64,000 nucleotides of DNA, taken from an uncultured Chloroflexales bacterium (GTDB taxonomy: Bacteria > Chloroflexota > Chloroflexia > Chloroflexales > Chloroflexaceae). A program made the translations under genes and the position numbers. The notes under the pieces were generated by a model, which was not told the origin of the DNA, did no database searches, and saw only the letters and a program-made list of their open reading frames with translations. Positions 1 through 12,892 of this stretch are shown here, one piece after another. The DNA lies in NCBI GenBank assembly GCA_937925925.1, contig CALANA010000103.1:1-64000 (forward strand), read 5' to 3'. Every line of letters starts with the position of its first letter. The stretch's first letter is position 1.

Positions 1-988
1 CCAGCATCTCGATATAGCGCGGCATGCCCCGCCGCCGATTGCCGCGCTCGCTCAATTCGCCAAACTCCAGGTCGGGTGCAATCAGGTCAAACAACTCCTG
101 GCCCAGCCCGGTGCGTACCAGCAGCCACTGCCAGCCCAGCCGTGCGCCCATATAGCCAACCGTCAGATCGGCCAGTGTATTGGGGTAATCAAAGCACGAC
201 AGGCAGGCCGAGGGGAACACGTTTTGCAGCTTGTCCATCGGAAAGTCAATAAAGTTGACACGCTCTATCCTGTCATCAGTATGGCGCATCCACAGGCTAA
301 AATCCTGCATAAACTCGTAGTGTACAATCGTCTCTGGCGAGCGTGACACGAGGTGCAAAAAATGCTGCAAATCAGGATAGGTAACATTGTCGCTGCACGG
401 AATCCCGATGACATAAAGTTGCTCCAGACCCAACTCTTGCTCCACGGCGCGCAGCATATGTACCTGACAACCAGTGCCAATAAAGGCCAGGCGTTTGAGG
501 CCACTGCTACGCACCTGATCGAGCAGACGCAAATTGGGGGCAAGGCAGGGCTTGTTTCCCGCACTGGCACGCACTTCGTCCGGAGTACGTGCCAGCATTG
601 GCTGTGGCGCAAAGCGCGTGCCGGGCACTGCTCCGGTTGTGATCACCGCCTCTACCCGGCCCTCCTCGATCAAGCGTGCTGCCAGCGAAGTGACAATGCC
701 TGACCACTGCGCATGCGCTGGTGGCTGCCGCATCCGCGCCGCATACATCGCACGGTAGATACCAAACAGCAACTCATCGACTCCCTGCCGTGTGCGCCCG
801 TGCAGCCGCTGCTCAATGTCGCTTACCTGATTCTGCACGAACACACAGGATCTGGGCATCAGTGGTCGCAGGCTGCTATCGCACAGGCCACAATCGCTGC
901 ACAACCTGGGCCGCCCCTTGAGCCGTTCATCCTGACTCAGCAGCGTTATTTCATGCAGTCCCTTGGCGGGGCCTTCTTCGATCAGCAT
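1..988 (-). CDS. bciB: Coenzyme F420 hydrogenase/dehydrogenase beta-subunit family protein, probably 3,8-divinyl (proto)chlorophyllide 8-vinyl reductase BciB (partial, runs off the window edge)
   Basis: Manual reverse-strand translation (absent from the ORF track because truncated): MLIEEGPAKGLHEITLLSQDERLKGRPRLCSDCGLCD...FIGTGCQVHMLRAVE...YVIGIPCSDNVTYPDL...FPSACLSCFDYPNTLA; Cys motifs typical of the FrhB family; adjacent to hem/bch genes; AGGAAAG upstream of the ATG. Confidence 0.72.
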   Translation of the reverse strand, partial: MLIEEGPAKGLHEITLLSQDERLKGRPRLCSDCGLCDSSLRPLMPRSCVFVQNQVSDIEQRLHGRTRQGVDELLFGIYRAMYAARMRQPPAHAQWSGIVTSLAARLIEEGRVEAVITTGAVPGTRFAPQPMLARTPDEVRASAGNKPCLAPNLRLLDQVRSSGLKRLAFIGTGCQVHMLRAVEQELGLEQLYVIGIPCSDNVTYPDLQHFLHLVSRSPETIVHYEFMQDFSLWMRHTDDRIERVNFIDFPMDKLQNVFPSACLSCFDYPNTLADLTVGYMGARLGWQWLLVRTGLGQELFDLIAPDLEFGELSERGNRRRGMPRYIEML

Positions 989-1085
989 TGCTTCTTTCCT
1001 ATTCGTCGTTGCAAAAACGTTGTCAGTTGTATCTCAAAAGGGGCGTTGCATGCAACACTCCTTCTGCCTGGAGGATGGTCATACC

Positions 1086-1109
1086 CTCCCATCACATCAG
1101 TGGTGGGAG
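1086..1109. terminator. Hairpin downstream of hemL (possible terminator)
   Basis: CTCCCATCAC-ATCA-GTGGTGGGAG, 10-bp arms with one T/G wobble, between hemL stop and the bciB-like start. Confidence 0.35.
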
Positions 1110-1164
1110 CGACATCAAAATAGCCTCGATATTCCCTGCGATGTACACCCCTAAGACTGCCGTT

Positions 1165-2466
1165 CTAGCGCACCAACGCCAGCGCTTCCCGCGCTGCAGC
1201 CAGTGTTTGTTTCACCTCATCATCAGTATGGGCCGCACTCAAGAAGCCAGCCTCAAACTGTGAGGGTGCAAAATAGACGCCACGCTCAAGCATGGCCCAG
1301 AAGAAGCGCGCATATCGCTCTGTGTCGGCAAACTGGCGGGCGGTGGTGTAATTCATGATATGCTGCCCTTGTTCACGCAAGAAGTAAAAACCAAACATCG
1401 TCCCGACATGCCCGACTTGCAACGGCACACCGAGTTCCTGCGCCAGTGTGCGCATGCCTTCCGCCAGCGTTGTGGTATGGGTGGTCATCTGATCAAACAA
1501 CCCCTCGCTCTGGATCTGCTGGAGCGTGACCTGCCCGGCGAGCATCGCCAGTGGATTACCAGAGAGCGTCCCGGCCTGATACATCGGGCCGGCGGGCGCA
1601 ACCAGTTGCATCATCTCACGTTTACCGGCATAGGCACCAACGGGCAAGCCGCCGCCAATCACTTTGCCCAGACAGGTCAGATCGGCATCGATGCCCCATA
1701 ACGCCTGCGCTCCACCCGGCGATGCCCGAAAGCCGGTCATCACTTCATCAAGAATAAGCAGCGCTCCATACCGCCGCGTCACATCACGCAACCCTTGTAA
1801 AAAGCCCGACTCGGGCAACACAAAGCCCATATTCGCCGCAATCGGCTCCACAATCACGGCTGCAATATCGTCATGCGCAGCAAACAGGGTCTCGACACCT
1901 TCCTGGTCATTGTACTCGGCCACCAGCGTACTGGCGGTGGTAGTAGCCGGTACACCGGGGCTGTCGGGTAGGCCCAGCGTCGCCACGCCACTACCAGCCT
2001 GCACCAGCAACATATCGGCATGACCATGGTAACAACCGCTAAACTTGATAATTTTGTTGCGCCCGGTGTAGGCCCGCGCCAGGCGCAACGCGCTCATGGT
2101 TGCCTCGGTACCACTATTGACAAAGCGTACCTGCTCCACACTGGGCACCATGGCGATGACCAGTTCTGCCAGTTGCGTCTCCAGCAGCGTAGGTGCGCCA
2201 AAACTGGTACCCAGGCGGGCCTGCCAGGTCAATGCCTCGACGACGGCTGGATAGGCATGCCCCAGAATCAATGGCCCCCAGGAGAGGACATAATCAATAT
2301 ACCGATTGCCGTCCACATCCCAGATATAAGCTCCGGCTCCCCGTTCGATAAACAGCGGCGTGCCACCTACCCCCCGAAAGGCGCGCACGGGCGAGTTGAC
2401 CCCGCCGGGCAGCACCTGTTGGGCTGCCGCGAACAACTCCGTTGAACGAGTATAATTAGTGGTCAT
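1165..2466 (-). CDS. hemL: Glutamate-1-semialdehyde 2,1-aminomutase
   Basis: 433 aa; [61 protein letters not shown]. Confidence 0.97.
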   Translation of the reverse strand: MTTNYTRSTELFAAAQQVLPGGVNSPVRAFRGVGGTPLFIERGAGAYIWDVDGNRYIDYVLSWGPLILGHAYPAVVEALTWQARLGTSFGAPTLLETQLAELVIAMVPSVEQVRFVNSGTEATMSALRLARAYTGRNKIIKFSGCYHGHADMLLVQAGSGVATLGLPDSPGVPATTTASTLVAEYNDQEGVETLFAAHDDIAAVIVEPIAANMGFVLPESGFLQGLRDVTRRYGALLILDEVMTGFRASPGGAQALWGIDADLTCLGKVIGGGLPVGAYAGKREMMQLVAPAGPMYQAGTLSGNPLAMLAGQVTLQQIQSEGLFDQMTTHTTTLAEGMRTLAQELGVPLQVGHVGTMFGFYFLREQGQHIMNYTTARQFADTERYARFFWAMLERGVYFAPSQFEAGFLSAAHTDDEVKQTLAAAREALALVR

Positions 2467-2518
2467 AACACTTTCTCTCCAGCCCCTGCTTCTACGGGGA
2501 CAAGTCTGGCGACAGGAC

Positions 2519-2642
2519 GAGTTCAGGCTTGAGCCTTGACAGCTCGCCGCTCATTTGGAGAAGTCGGGTGATGGCGAACTGGCAACAGGATGAGTTCAGG
2601 CTTGAGCCTTGACAGAGCGTTACCAGGCTCAAGCCTGAACTC
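2519..2642. repeat. Repeat GAGTTCAGGCTTGAGCCT in direct (x2) and inverted (x1) copies; the last two form a hairpin
   Basis: Copies at 2519-2536 and 2592-2609; perfect 18-bp inverted copy AGGCTCAAGCCTGAACTC at 2625-2642; 15-nt loop. Confidence 0.9.
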
Positions 2643-2809
2643 CATGTCTACAACGACAACGGGCTTGCTAGCAGCGATCATTCATCACTCATACCTGATG
2701 GTGCAGTACAGGTCGCAGGTTGCAGGCAGGATATGGCAGATGGTACTCATCACTCGCATTGTGTTCTACCTGTTCTTTTGCTGTTGCAAGAACGTTCAGC
2801 ATTCAACCT

Positions 2810-3844
<1,035 letters not shown>

Positions 3845-3928
3845 CTTATCTCCATAGTCAAGGGGAGACAGGGTGCAGCATACTGATGCCCGTCCCCTAT
3901 GATCTGTTCCCTATTACCGGCCCATCAC

Positions 3929-4939
3929 TCACCGCAACCAGTGTACGACATCTTTGGCAAAATACGTAATGATCATATCGGCCCCGGCACGACGGATGGC
4001 AAAGAGGCTTTCCATGGCCACACGCTGTTCGTCAAGCCAACCTTGTGCGGCGGCGGCCTTGATCATACTGTATTCCCCGCTGACCTGGTATGCCGCCAGT
4101 GGGCGGTCAAACCGGTCACGCAGACGTTGCACAATATCCAGATAGGGCAACGCTGGTTTGACCATCAGAATATCGGCTCCCTCTGCCACATCCAACTCTA
4201 CCTCTTTGATCGCCTCGCGGGTGTTGGCTGGATCCATCTGATACTGACTGCGGTCGCCAAAACTGGGCGGACTCTCGGCTGCATCGCGGAATGGGCCATA
4301 GAAGCCGCTGGCGAACTTGGCGGCATAGCTCATAATGGCCGTGTGTGTGTATCCGGCGCTGTCTAATTCCTGCCGAATCGCTCCGACCATGCCATCAATC
4401 ATCCCCGATGGGGCGATGATATCTGCGCCAGCCTCGGCGTGTACGACCGATGCCCGACCAAGCAACTCCAGAGTTTCATCATTCAGGAGATAATGTTCGG
4501 GCAACTGTGGGTTATAAAGGGGCGAGTCTAGCGTATTGATCAGCCCACAATGTCCGTGATCGGTGTACTCGCAGAAACACATATCGGAAATAACCACCAG
4601 TTCCGGCACGGCGGCTTTAATAGCGCGGATAGCCTGGGGAATAATACCATCTGGCGCGTAATTTTCGCTGCCCACGGCATCCTTCTGATGCGGAATACCA
4701 AACAACAGCACGGCGGGAATTCCCATTTCGGCCAGAGTCTCGGCCTCGCGCACGGCGGTATCTACCGAAAACTGGGCATGTCCAGGCATTGAAGCAATTG
4801 GACGCTGCACACCCTGGCCAGGGCGAATAAACAGCGTCGCAATCAGATTATCGACACTGAGCGTTGTCTCACGCACCATGCGGCGTATATTGGCGTTGAG
4901 ACGTAAACGGCGTGGGCGTAGCACCGGGAAACTACTCAT
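3929..4939 (-). CDS. hemB: Delta-aminolevulinic acid dehydratase (porphobilinogen synthase)
   Basis: [56 protein letters not shown]; start moved to the internal Met preceded by AAAGGAGGG (ORF track start 5044 looks overextended). Confidence 0.95.
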   Translation of the reverse strand: MSSFPVLRPRRLRLNANIRRMVRETTLSVDNLIATLFIRPGQGVQRPIASMPGHAQFSVDTAVREAETLAEMGIPAVLLFGIPHQKDAVGSENYAPDGIIPQAIRAIKAAVPELVVISDMCFCEYTDHGHCGLINTLDSPLYNPQLPEHYLLNDETLELLGRASVVHAEAGADIIAPSGMIDGMVGAIRQELDSAGYTHTAIMSYAAKFASGFYGPFRDAAESPPSFGDRSQYQMDPANTREAIKEVELDVAEGADILMVKPALPYLDIVQRLRDRFDRPLAAYQVSGEYSMIKAAAAQGWLDEQRVAMESLFAIRRAGADMIITYFAKDVVHWLR

Positions 4940-5053
4940 AATCCCTCCTTTATTGTAACATTGGAACGTTTCTGCATTTCTGCCATTCCATACGTATCTG
5001 CTCATGCCGGCGCATCGATACGAGGCCAGCGCTGATCCATGCACAGAAACGGG

Positions 5054-5920
5054 CTAACGTTCCAACGTATGCACATATTCTACCAGTGCTTCCAGCAATC
5101 CCGCTTCGGTAAAGCTCCGGGCGACAATGGTGGGGGTCAGGCCGACTGCCTGAGCTGCCTCGGCGGTAATCGGGCCAATACAAGCAATCAGTACCTGATG
5201 GGCGGCGGATAAGGCCGCAGGGCCAATCCGATCAACAAAATACCGCACGGTTGAGCCACTGGTAAAGGTAATAACATCAACCTGGCCCTGCGCCAACAAC
5301 GCGGGCAAATCGACCCCGCCACGGGCGGGAACGGTACGATAGACCACCACCCGCTCAACGAGCGCCCCGCCAGCACGCAGCATTTCCTCCAGTTTAGGGC
5401 GCGCCAGATCTGCGTTCGCCAGCAGAATGCGTTGTCCTTGCAGCCCCTGATGTGGCGCTCTATCAGGGGCAGTGAGTGCTTCTGCCAGCGCCTCGGCCAC
5501 AAATTTCTCCGGTACCAGCGCCGGCGATAGACCCAGTGCTTCTGTACAGGCAGCCGCTGTTGCCGGCCCGACCGTTGCAATGCGCAGCCGGGGTATTGCT
5601 GCTGCTGGCGCTGGCCCGGTCAGCATTGCCAGACGCTCCTGAACTGCTTGCACCGCCGTAACACTGGTTAGTACCAGCCAGTCATACGCTCCGGCCAGCA
5701 AGCGTTGTAAGGCTGCATCAACCAGGCCCCAATCTTCGGGGGGAGCGAACATGATCGTCGGATAGACGATTGGTTCAGCCCCCAGCGTACGCAGTTGATC
5801 TGCCAGGCCATCGGCGCGGTCTTCCGAGCGTGTAACCACCACCCGCCATCCCTGCAAGGGACGGGATGGATCGGCGGATGGTGGATTCTGTTCAGATAGC
5901 GGTGTGCGATCCGCACTCAT
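5054..5920 (-). CDS. hemD: Uroporphyrinogen-III synthase
   Basis: 288 aa; GWRVVVTRSEDRADGLADQLRTLGAEPIVYPTI; DVITFTSGSTVRYFVDRIG; 4-bp ATGA overlap with hemC. Confidence 0.92.
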   Translation of the reverse strand: MSADRTPLSEQNPPSADPSRPLQGWRVVVTRSEDRADGLADQLRTLGAEPIVYPTIMFAPPEDWGLVDAALQRLLAGAYDWLVLTSVTAVQAVQERLAMLTGPAPAAAIPRLRIATVGPATAAACTEALGLSPALVPEKFVAEALAEALTAPDRAPHQGLQGQRILLANADLARPKLEEMLRAGGALVERVVVYRTVPARGGVDLPALLAQGQVDVITFTSGSTVRYFVDRIGPAALSAAHQVLIACIGPITAEAAQAVGLTPTIVARSFTEAGLLEALVEYVHTLER

Positions 5921-6927
5921 GATTCACCTGTGTCAGCATGGAGAGCCACGGTGCGCAGGTCGGTCAGTATATCGGCTGCACCCCGTTCCAGCAACTCCTC
6001 CGCTAGTGCCGTTCCCACTTGTTCCGGCGTGCTGGCCGGCCCTACGCGCATACCACGTACGATCTGCTGCCCATCCAATGATCCGACTAAACCGTGCAAC
6101 TGACAAACTGACGTGGTTTGACCAGCATGGCTCTGCTCTTCCAGTTGGGCATAGGCCGCGATCGGCACCTGGCAGCCACCCTCCAGCCGTCGAAGGAAAG
6201 CCCGCTCGGCCAGTGTTGCCACCCGGGTCGCATGATCATCAAGCACGCCCAGCAACGCCAGTGTCGCTGCATCATCGGCGCGGGCCTCGATTGCCAGCGT
6301 TCCCTGGGCCACCGCTGGCAGCATCACCGTTGGTGGCAGTGGCGAATGACTGCGCACACTGAGGCCCAGTCGCCGCAATCCGGCAGCGGCCAGGATAATG
6401 GCATCATACTGGCCCTCATCCAGTTTGCGTAATCGGGTATCGACATTCCCGCGCACGTCTAAAATCCGTAGATCGGGACGCACCGCTCGTAACTGGCAGG
6501 CGCGACGCAGGCTGCTGGTGCCGACCGTTGCATGTAATGGCAAGCGATCCAGCGGATTCGCTTCGACGACTGCCATGGTCTCTGGGCTTTGTGTTGGGAA
6601 TACCAACACATCACGTGGATCAACTCGTTGCGGAAAGGCTGCCAGCAGTAACCCCTCGGGTAGCTGGGAGGGCATATCTTTGCAGCTATGCACCGCCAGA
6701 TCGATCTCCCCGGCCAGCAACGCTGTCTCGATCTCCTTAACAAACAAACCCTTGTCACCCACAGCCGAGAGGGCGACATCGAGAATCTGGTCGCCTTTGG
6801 TGGTAATAATCCGTAGCTCAACGTCCAGATCCGAGTGAATAGCACGTAACAGCGCTGCAATTTGCTCGGACTGGGTGAGCGCCAGCTTACTGCCGCGGGT
6901 ACCAAGCACCAGTACTTGCTTAGACAT
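5917..6927 (-). CDS. hemC: Hydroxymethylbilane synthase (porphobilinogen deaminase)
   Basis: [81 protein letters not shown]; start at MSKQVLVLG, slightly overlapping the hemA 3' end. Confidence 0.95.
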   Translation of the reverse strand: MSKQVLVLGTRGSKLALTQSEQIAALLRAIHSDLDVELRIITTKGDQILDVALSAVGDKGLFVKEIETALLAGEIDLAVHSCKDMPSQLPEGLLLAAFPQRVDPRDVLVFPTQSPETMAVVEANPLDRLPLHATVGTSSLRRACQLRAVRPDLRILDVRGNVDTRLRKLDEGQYDAIILAAAGLRRLGLSVRSHSPLPPTVMLPAVAQGTLAIEARADDAATLALLGVLDDHATRVATLAERAFLRRLEGGCQVPIAAYAQLEEQSHAGQTTSVCQLHGLVGSLDGQQIVRGMRVGPASTPEQVGTALAEELLERGAADILTDLRTVALHADTGES

Positions 6928-8317
6928 CACATGTCTCTGTTTCTCGGACGCGCTCACGACGATCCATAATCATCGGAACCATCATCTCTTCCAAATCTTC
7001 TACATTGAGATCAAACAGATCACACAGCATCGCCGCGTAATGCGGTCCATCACCATTCGCTGCCGCGTGCTTCATCCGCACCGTGGGCGAATGCAACAGC
7101 TTATTGACCAGGCTCCGGCTGAGAGCCTCGATCACGTGCCACTGTTCCGATGAGAGCGAGTCGAGCTGTCGTTGGGCACGCTTCAGTTCATTGGTACGCA
7201 GTTCCTCTGCATGCTGACGCAGGCGGGAGAGAGCCGGGAGCGCTTCACGAGTGGTGAGCCATTCGTGGAATGTATTCACCTCCTGCTGGACAATCTTTCG
7301 CGCCGCATGCACTGCTGCCGTGCGCCGCTCCAGCGTACTATTGACCACGGCCTGCAGGTCATCCACTGTAAACAGATAGACGCCAGGTACCTCCGACACG
7401 TCTGAGTCAATATCACGGGGAACCGCCAGATCGATCAACAATATTTCATTTGAGGCAGGAATGCCGTTGAGTTCAAGGGCTAACTCTTGCTGCGCGGCCC
7501 GAGTCTGGAGCGCGGCTACCACATGTTCACGATGGATGACGGTTACCGGTGCTGATGTAGAACTGATCACAATATCGGCCTGCGCCATTGCATCTGTCAG
7601 TTCTTCATAGCAAAAGTTACGTGCCCCATAGCGTTCGGCCAGCGCCAGGCCGTTGGCCAGGGTACGATTGACAATCATCAGATCGCGTGCCCCGTTTGCC
7701 AGTAGATTTTGTGCCGCCAGTTCACTGACCTGACCACTGCCTACCAGTAGGACCCGCCGTCCTTCCAGACTTCCCAGATGCTGACGTGCCAGTTCCACTC
7801 CGGCCTGAGACACACTGGCTGCGCCCTGACCCACCTGGGTCTCGTGGCGTACCCGCTTGCCAGTGATAATCGCCTGCCGAAAGAGCCGCGACAATATTGG
7901 CCCGATACTCCCAGTTTGTTGCGCAACCTCGTGTGCATTGCGCACCTGCCCCTGAATTTGCGCCTCACCCAGCACAATCGAGTTCAGACCAGCGGCGGTT
8001 TCACATAAATGTTGTGTAGCTTCTTTCCCAGTATAGAAGAACAATGAGGAAACGAATTGCTCCTCTGGCACCCCATGAAACTCAGAAAGAAAGTGAATAA
8101 TGTTCCGTGCAGTGCCCGCATCAGCGGTTACACCATAAATCTCCACCCGATTACACGTGGAGACAATCACCGCCTCTGCCAGGAGCGGCCGTGTGCCATT
8201 GTGCCGCCTGGTGAGCTGCAGCAGTGCAGCAGGTAGATCAGCAGGATTAAAAGCCAGACGTTCGCGAACCTCGACCGGCGCTGTCGTGTGGTCAAGCCCG
8301 ACTACGCACAGATTCAT
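6920..8317 (-). CDS. hemA: Glutamyl-tRNA reductase
   Basis: 465 aa; [65 protein letters not shown]. Confidence 0.96.
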   Translation of the reverse strand: MNLCVVGLDHTTAPVEVRERLAFNPADLPAALLQLTRRHNGTRPLLAEAVIVSTCNRVEIYGVTADAGTARNIIHFLSEFHGVPEEQFVSSLFFYTGKEATQHLCETAAGLNSIVLGEAQIQGQVRNAHEVAQQTGSIGPILSRLFRQAIITGKRVRHETQVGQGAASVSQAGVELARQHLGSLEGRRVLLVGSGQVSELAAQNLLANGARDLMIVNRTLANGLALAERYGARNFCYEELTDAMAQADIVISSTSAPVTVIHREHVVAALQTRAAQQELALELNGIPASNEILLIDLAVPRDIDSDVSEVPGVYLFTVDDLQAVVNSTLERRTAAVHAARKIVQQEVNTFHEWLTTREALPALSRLRQHAEELRTNELKRAQRQLDSLSSEQWHVIEALSRSLVNKLLHSPTVRMKHAAANGDGPHYAAMLCDLFDLNVEDLEEMMVPMIMDRRERVRETETCDV

Positions 8318-8747
8318 AACGTGTCCTCCCTCCTACAAAAACAGCCGCACCTGCTTTCAACAATGAAATCGACTGCCCAGATGGTCGTTGTAGGAACTAT
8401 TGTAAGCAATGCCAGAAATAGCGATTGAAACATGATCAAGTAAAACCTATACAAATCTATGCATTGTGCAATGTAGCACTACCTTCATGAACTGTCAAAA
8501 AAACCGGAGCGTAGACCTGTTGCCTTGTAACATCGTGCAGACATGTCTGTCTGCGTCTGAACTGTTTGGAATGCACCATTCAGTGCTATGCATCTTCGAT
8601 AGAAACCCCTACCAGTTCCCCATAGTCGGTTGCAAAAGACAGCCTGCGGTAGGGGAGACATACTTCCTCCCGTGCCACAGGCTGATTATCAGCGCGGTCA
8701 TTGCCACTGTGCTGCCTATGCACCTGATCATACACCTTCATCCTGTC

Positions 8748-11700
8748 TTACCATACCTCTTGTTCAGTCAGTGGGGCTTCGGTTTTCGGCTGCGATCCAC
8801 CCACACCCTCGATCCGATCTTCCAGGTCATCATAAATATCGCGCAGGGCCGCCAGCGTTGCTTCATCGGCTTCCCAGAACCCGCGACTATGGGCCTCCAG
8901 CAAGCGTCGCGCAACGGCGGCAGTGGCATGTGGGTTGAGTTGTGCCATCCGCTCGCGCATGGCCGCATCCAGGAGAAAAGTCTCGGTCACACCCTGATAC
9001 ACCCAGCCTTCCACGGCGGAAGCGGTGGCGCTCCAGCCATAGGTGTTGCTGACCCGCGCTTCAATCTCATGCACGCCCTCGTAGCCATGGGCCAGCATCC
9101 CCTCATACCATTTGGGGTTCAACAACTTGGCCCGTGTTTCCAGGCGCACCATCTGCTCCAGCGAACTGAGCCGCCCCGTCGTCCCAATCGCATCGGCCAC
9201 CAGTACAGTCGGTCGCTGACCGCGTAACATTTCAACGCTCTTGGTTACCCCACCCAGATACTCGTAATAGTGGTCAATATCGCTAATACCCAACTCAAAG
9301 CCATCAACATTCTGAAACGTTGCTGTCACCGTGCCCAGCGCACGTTCCATCACCGGGCGGGCATCATGCCACTGACCGTTGGCGCGAAAGGTAAAGCTCT
9401 TGCGGCTCAAAAAGGTCTCACTCAGTTCTTGCTCTTGCTCCCAGGTGCTGCTCTCGACCAGGTGATTGACGTTGGCCCCATAGCTGCCGGGAGCATTGGA
9501 AAAGATGCGCGCCGCCGCCTCGTCCAGGTCAATATTGAGCGCATCAGCCTGCTCCAGCACATGCTTGCGCACAAAATTCTGTTCCAGCGGTTCATCGGCG
9601 TGCGCGGCCAGTTGCACCGCCCGATCCAGCAACGCCATCTGGTGGCGCAACAGGTCGCGGAAAATGCCACTCACGGTTACCACGACATCAATGCGCGGGC
9701 GGCCTAGCTCGGCGAGCGGGATGAGCGCGACATCGGCAACCTTGCCCAGTTCGTCCAGTGTCACCCGTGCGCCAAGTAACGCCAGCACCTGCGCCACACC
9801 CTCACCATCACTTTTGAGATTATCGGTGCCCCACAGTACCAGCGCCACCGTCTCCGGCCAGTCGCCCTGCTCGCGTCGCAGGCGGTGCAGCATCTCGGTC
9901 ACCAGGCGGCTCCCTACGTCCTGCGCAACCGCACTGGGTATATGGAAGGGATCAAGCCCGTGGAGGTTGCGCCCGGTTGGCACCACTGCGGGATTACGCA
10001 CCACATCATTGCCCGGCGAAGGGGGAATATACACGCCGCGCAACGCCTGCAGCAAGCTATCTAGCTCCTGATTGGCGACCAGACGCTGCAACAGATCGGC
10101 CAGAAAACCCCAGAGCGGTGTCAGCGTGTGGGGGGGAATGTGGGCTGCTTGCTGCAAATAGGTATCAACAACCACCTCACGCTCGTGCGGCGCTGCCGTT
10201 ACGAAGCGCTGCAACGCCTGGCGGCTGATCGTCTCAATCTGCTCCCACTGTTCCTGTGCGGTCTGATCCTGGTTCAACCGGGTGCGGATGCGCTCATAGT
10301 CCCAGTTCAGACCCCGGGCGATCACCTGGGGCAGTGACGGCAGCATCGTCGCCTGCCCCTGTTCGGCAGCAGGACGGGCAAAGGTTGCCACCAGCGTAAG
10401 AACATCGACTAACTCGCTACTAGTAGGCGGCGCATCTAACACATGCAACCCGACCGGGATCATACGCTGCTCCACCTGGATCAACTCCTGTGCCAGAGCC
10501 GTCACATACTGTTCATCGGTGGCGGCTGCATCTTGCGGTTCACAGAAGGGTTGTTCTGGCTGCAACTCGAGTTTTTCGGCCTGAGTACGAATGTCGGTGA
10601 GTAGTTCGGCAGAAGGGCGCTGACGATAGCTGTCAATGCTGTCTTTCAGCAGGCGTAGCCCTTTGTATAGACCGGCGTGCTGCAAGGGCGGCACGAGATA
10701 GCTTACCAGCGTGGCGGCACTGCGTCGTTTCGCAATCGTGCCCTCGCTGGGATTGTTGACGCAATAGTAGTATATGTTGGGCAACCTGCCCAGCAATCGC
10801 GTCGGCCAGCAATTGCTGCTCAGGCCCGCCTGCTTGCCTGGCATAAACTCGAGCGCCCCGTGCGTTCCAAAATGCAGCACAGCATGCGCCCCAAACACGT
10901 GTTCAATCCAGGTATAGAAGGCCGCAAAGCCATGATGCGGCGTGGCATCCTTCGCCATCAGCAGGCGAAAGGGATCACGCTCATAGCCAAAACTGGGCTG
11001 AATGCCCACAAAGATATTGCCAAACTGCCGCCCCAGAATATGAAACTGCTTGCCATCGGTTAACAACTCACCCGGTGCCTGGCCCCAGAACGGCTCGATC
11101 TGGGCATAAGCCGGAAAGAGCCGCCGATAGTCATCAACCGGCAACCGTGCCCCAACATTGCCATCAGTGCCATAGACGAGGGCATTGCCTTCAACCACTG
11201 CCTGGCGGAGCGCGTCGGCACTGGCAGGCAGATCGACCGCATAACCATCGGCCTGTAATCCTTGCAGGAGCCGGTAGAGGCTGGCAAAGACATCGAGATA
11301 AGCGGCGGTGCCGGCATTGCCCAGGTTGGGCGGGAAATTAAAGAGGACAATGGCGATTTTTTTCTGCGCATTATCGGTGCGGTAGAGTGTCACCCGGCGA
11401 GCAATCCGTTCTGCGGCCAGTTCGATCTGCTCTGGCACCACGGCAAATGCATCACTGCCGGTGCTGGCTCCACCGATAACCAGCGGCTCCGTTGCGCCAT
11501 CGAGTTCCGGGAGCGCCACATTCAGCGCCAGTTGGATTGGTGCCAGGCCGGTGGGATCGGTTTGCCATTCTTCCACGCGCTGAAAAACCAGCGGGATCAG
11601 ATCGAGAAAACCAATGCCCAATCTTGTCAGCGCCTGCACCGCTTCGTCTGGACGACAGGCGGCAGGGCCACCAACGAGCGAAAAGCCAGTGGTGTTCACC

Positions 11701-12728
11701 AGCAGATCAATCGTTGCGGCACGGGCCTGTGGTTGGGGTGCGGTCGCTCGTTGTGGCTTGCGTCCATGTGCTGCCCGTTCGTCGGTCATAAAGAACCGCT
11801 CGATGGCCGGACGGAGATCAAGCCCGGCGCTGTAAGCAACTTGGGCTTCAATCCCTCGTGCCTCAAGTGCCCGCACCAGCGCGTCAATATGGGTTGTATT
11901 GCCACTGAGTGCCACAGAACGCAGTGTCAACAGGCCCACCGTTCCAACCGTGGACTGTGAACCGGCAGAGGCAGACGATTGCGCCCCATTCTGGCTGCTG
12001 CGTTTCTGCGCCACAACCCGTGTGCGCTTTCCTGGCTTTGCCTGTGCGCGTCGCCACTGCTGATAGCTCGTCAGATCCGCAAAGGGCGCAGGCGCATCGG
12101 GGTGAAACAGCGCCGTATCGGGATAGGTCAATGGATCGCGTATGGATAGCCGATCTTTGTAGCCCGGTACATAGCGGACGATCAGCAGACATAGCATACG
12201 GTACAGATTCTCACTGGAACTGTTTAACCAGTACTGGTGAACGGCAATATAGGTGTGCAAATCACGTGCTTTGCCAGGGATATGTTTGAGCAGTTTGCTG
12301 AGACTGCGTACAAGCGCCAGTTGGCGCTGGCCCTCCCTATGCCCGCCCATGGGCCGCAGGCGACGCATCCACTGGCGTAGCATGCCGCCATCTGCTGCAT
12401 CGGATTGGGGTTTCAGCATAAATTTGCCAAGCCGGGTGCAGTGGATCAGGCTCGGATTGCTGGTAATCACACACACCGGACAGGATGCCTGTTGTAATAG
12501 TGGCTCCAGGCGGCGGACATAGTCTGCGCCAAAGATCATCGAGCCGAAAACAAAATCGGCATTGTCCAGATCACGGCTCAGGCGTTGCCAATCTGCATCA
12601 TGCTGCAATGCTGGTGCCGTGTAGAGGCTCACACCCAGCCTGATGTCATCGTCCTGTTGCAGACGCTCGACGGCAGTGCGCAGGGCGACGGCCTGGTTGC
12701 CTTCCATTGTAATAAACACAAATCGCAT
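8748..12728 (-). CDS. bchH: Magnesium chelatase subunit H
   Basis: 1326 aa; CobN/BchH family: VLHFGTHGALEFMPGKQAGLSSNCWPTRLLGRLPNIYYYCVNNPSEGTIAKRRS; beside hem genes. Confidence 0.92.
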   Translation of the reverse strand: MRFVFITMEGNQAVALRTAVERLQQDDDIRLGVSLYTAPALQHDADWQRLSRDLDNADFVFGSMIFGADYVRRLEPLLQQASCPVCVITSNPSLIHCTRLGKFMLKPQSDAADGGMLRQWMRRLRPMGGHREGQRQLALVRSLSKLLKHIPGKARDLHTYIAVHQYWLNSSSENLYRMLCLLIVRYVPGYKDRLSIRDPLTYPDTALFHPDAPAPFADLTSYQQWRRAQAKPGKRTRVVAQKRSSQNGAQSSASAGSQSTVGTVGLLTLRSVALSGNTTHIDALVRALEARGIEAQVAYSAGLDLRPAIERFFMTDERAAHGRKPQRATAPQPQARAATIDLLVNTTGFSLVGGPAACRPDEAVQALTRLGIGFLDLIPLVFQRVEEWQTDPTGLAPIQLALNVALPELDGATEPLVIGGASTGSDAFAVVPEQIELAAERIARRVTLYRTDNAQKKIAIVLFNFPPNLGNAGTAAYLDVFASLYRLLQGLQADGYAVDLPASADALRQAVVEGNALVYGTDGNVGARLPVDDYRRLFPAYAQIEPFWGQAPGELLTDGKQFHILGRQFGNIFVGIQPSFGYERDPFRLLMAKDATPHHGFAAFYTWIEHVFGAHAVLHFGTHGALEFMPGKQAGLSSNCWPTRLLGRLPNIYYYCVNNPSEGTIAKRRSAATLVSYLVPPLQHAGLYKGLRLLKDSIDSYRQRPSAELLTDIRTQAEKLELQPEQPFCEPQDAAATDEQYVTALAQELIQVEQRMIPVGLHVLDAPPTSSELVDVLTLVATFARPAAEQGQATMLPSLPQVIARGLNWDYERIRTRLNQDQTAQEQWEQIETISRQALQRFVTAAPHEREVVVDTYLQQAAHIPPHTLTPLWGFLADLLQRLVANQELDSLLQALRGVYIPPSPGNDVVRNPAVVPTGRNLHGLDPFHIPSAVAQDVGSRLVTEMLHRLRREQGDWPETVALVLWGTDNLKSDGEGVAQVLALLGARVTLDELGKVADVALIPLAELGRPRIDVVVTVSGIFRDLLRHQMALLDRAVQLAAHADEPLEQNFVRKHVLEQADALNIDLDEAAARIFSNAPGSYGANVNHLVESSTWEQEQELSETFLSRKSFTFRANGQWHDARPVMERALGTVTATFQNVDGFELGISDIDHYYEYLGGVTKSVEMLRGQRPTVLVADAIGTTGRLSSLEQMVRLETRAKLLNPKWYEGMLAHGYEGVHEIEARVSNTYGWSATASAVEGWVYQGVTETFLLDAAMRERMAQLNPHATAAVARRLLEAHSRGFWEADEATLAALRDIYDDLEDRIEGVGGSQPKTEAPLTEQEVW

Positions 12729-12892
12729 AGTCGTTATTACTCAGTTAACGCTACCAGACGCAGAGACGCAGACACAAACATGCGAGGATGCGAACACAGC
12801 ACCTCGCGTCTGCGCTTCGTCGCCTCTGTGCATTCCTTGCAGTGCATTCTGTTTTAGATAAAGCTGCATACTACATTGGTAGCAGAGAATTG

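Noticed and set aside
3929-5044. hemB start at 5044 (371 aa)
   Set aside because: The [13 protein letters not shown] start at 4939 has a strong AAAGGAGGG Shine-Dalgarno and family-typical N-terminus.
8466-9227. 253-aa plus-strand ORF opposite the bchH 3' end
   Set aside because: Antisense to a strongly supported CDS and has no domain-like sequence; typical shadow ORF in GC-biased coding DNA.
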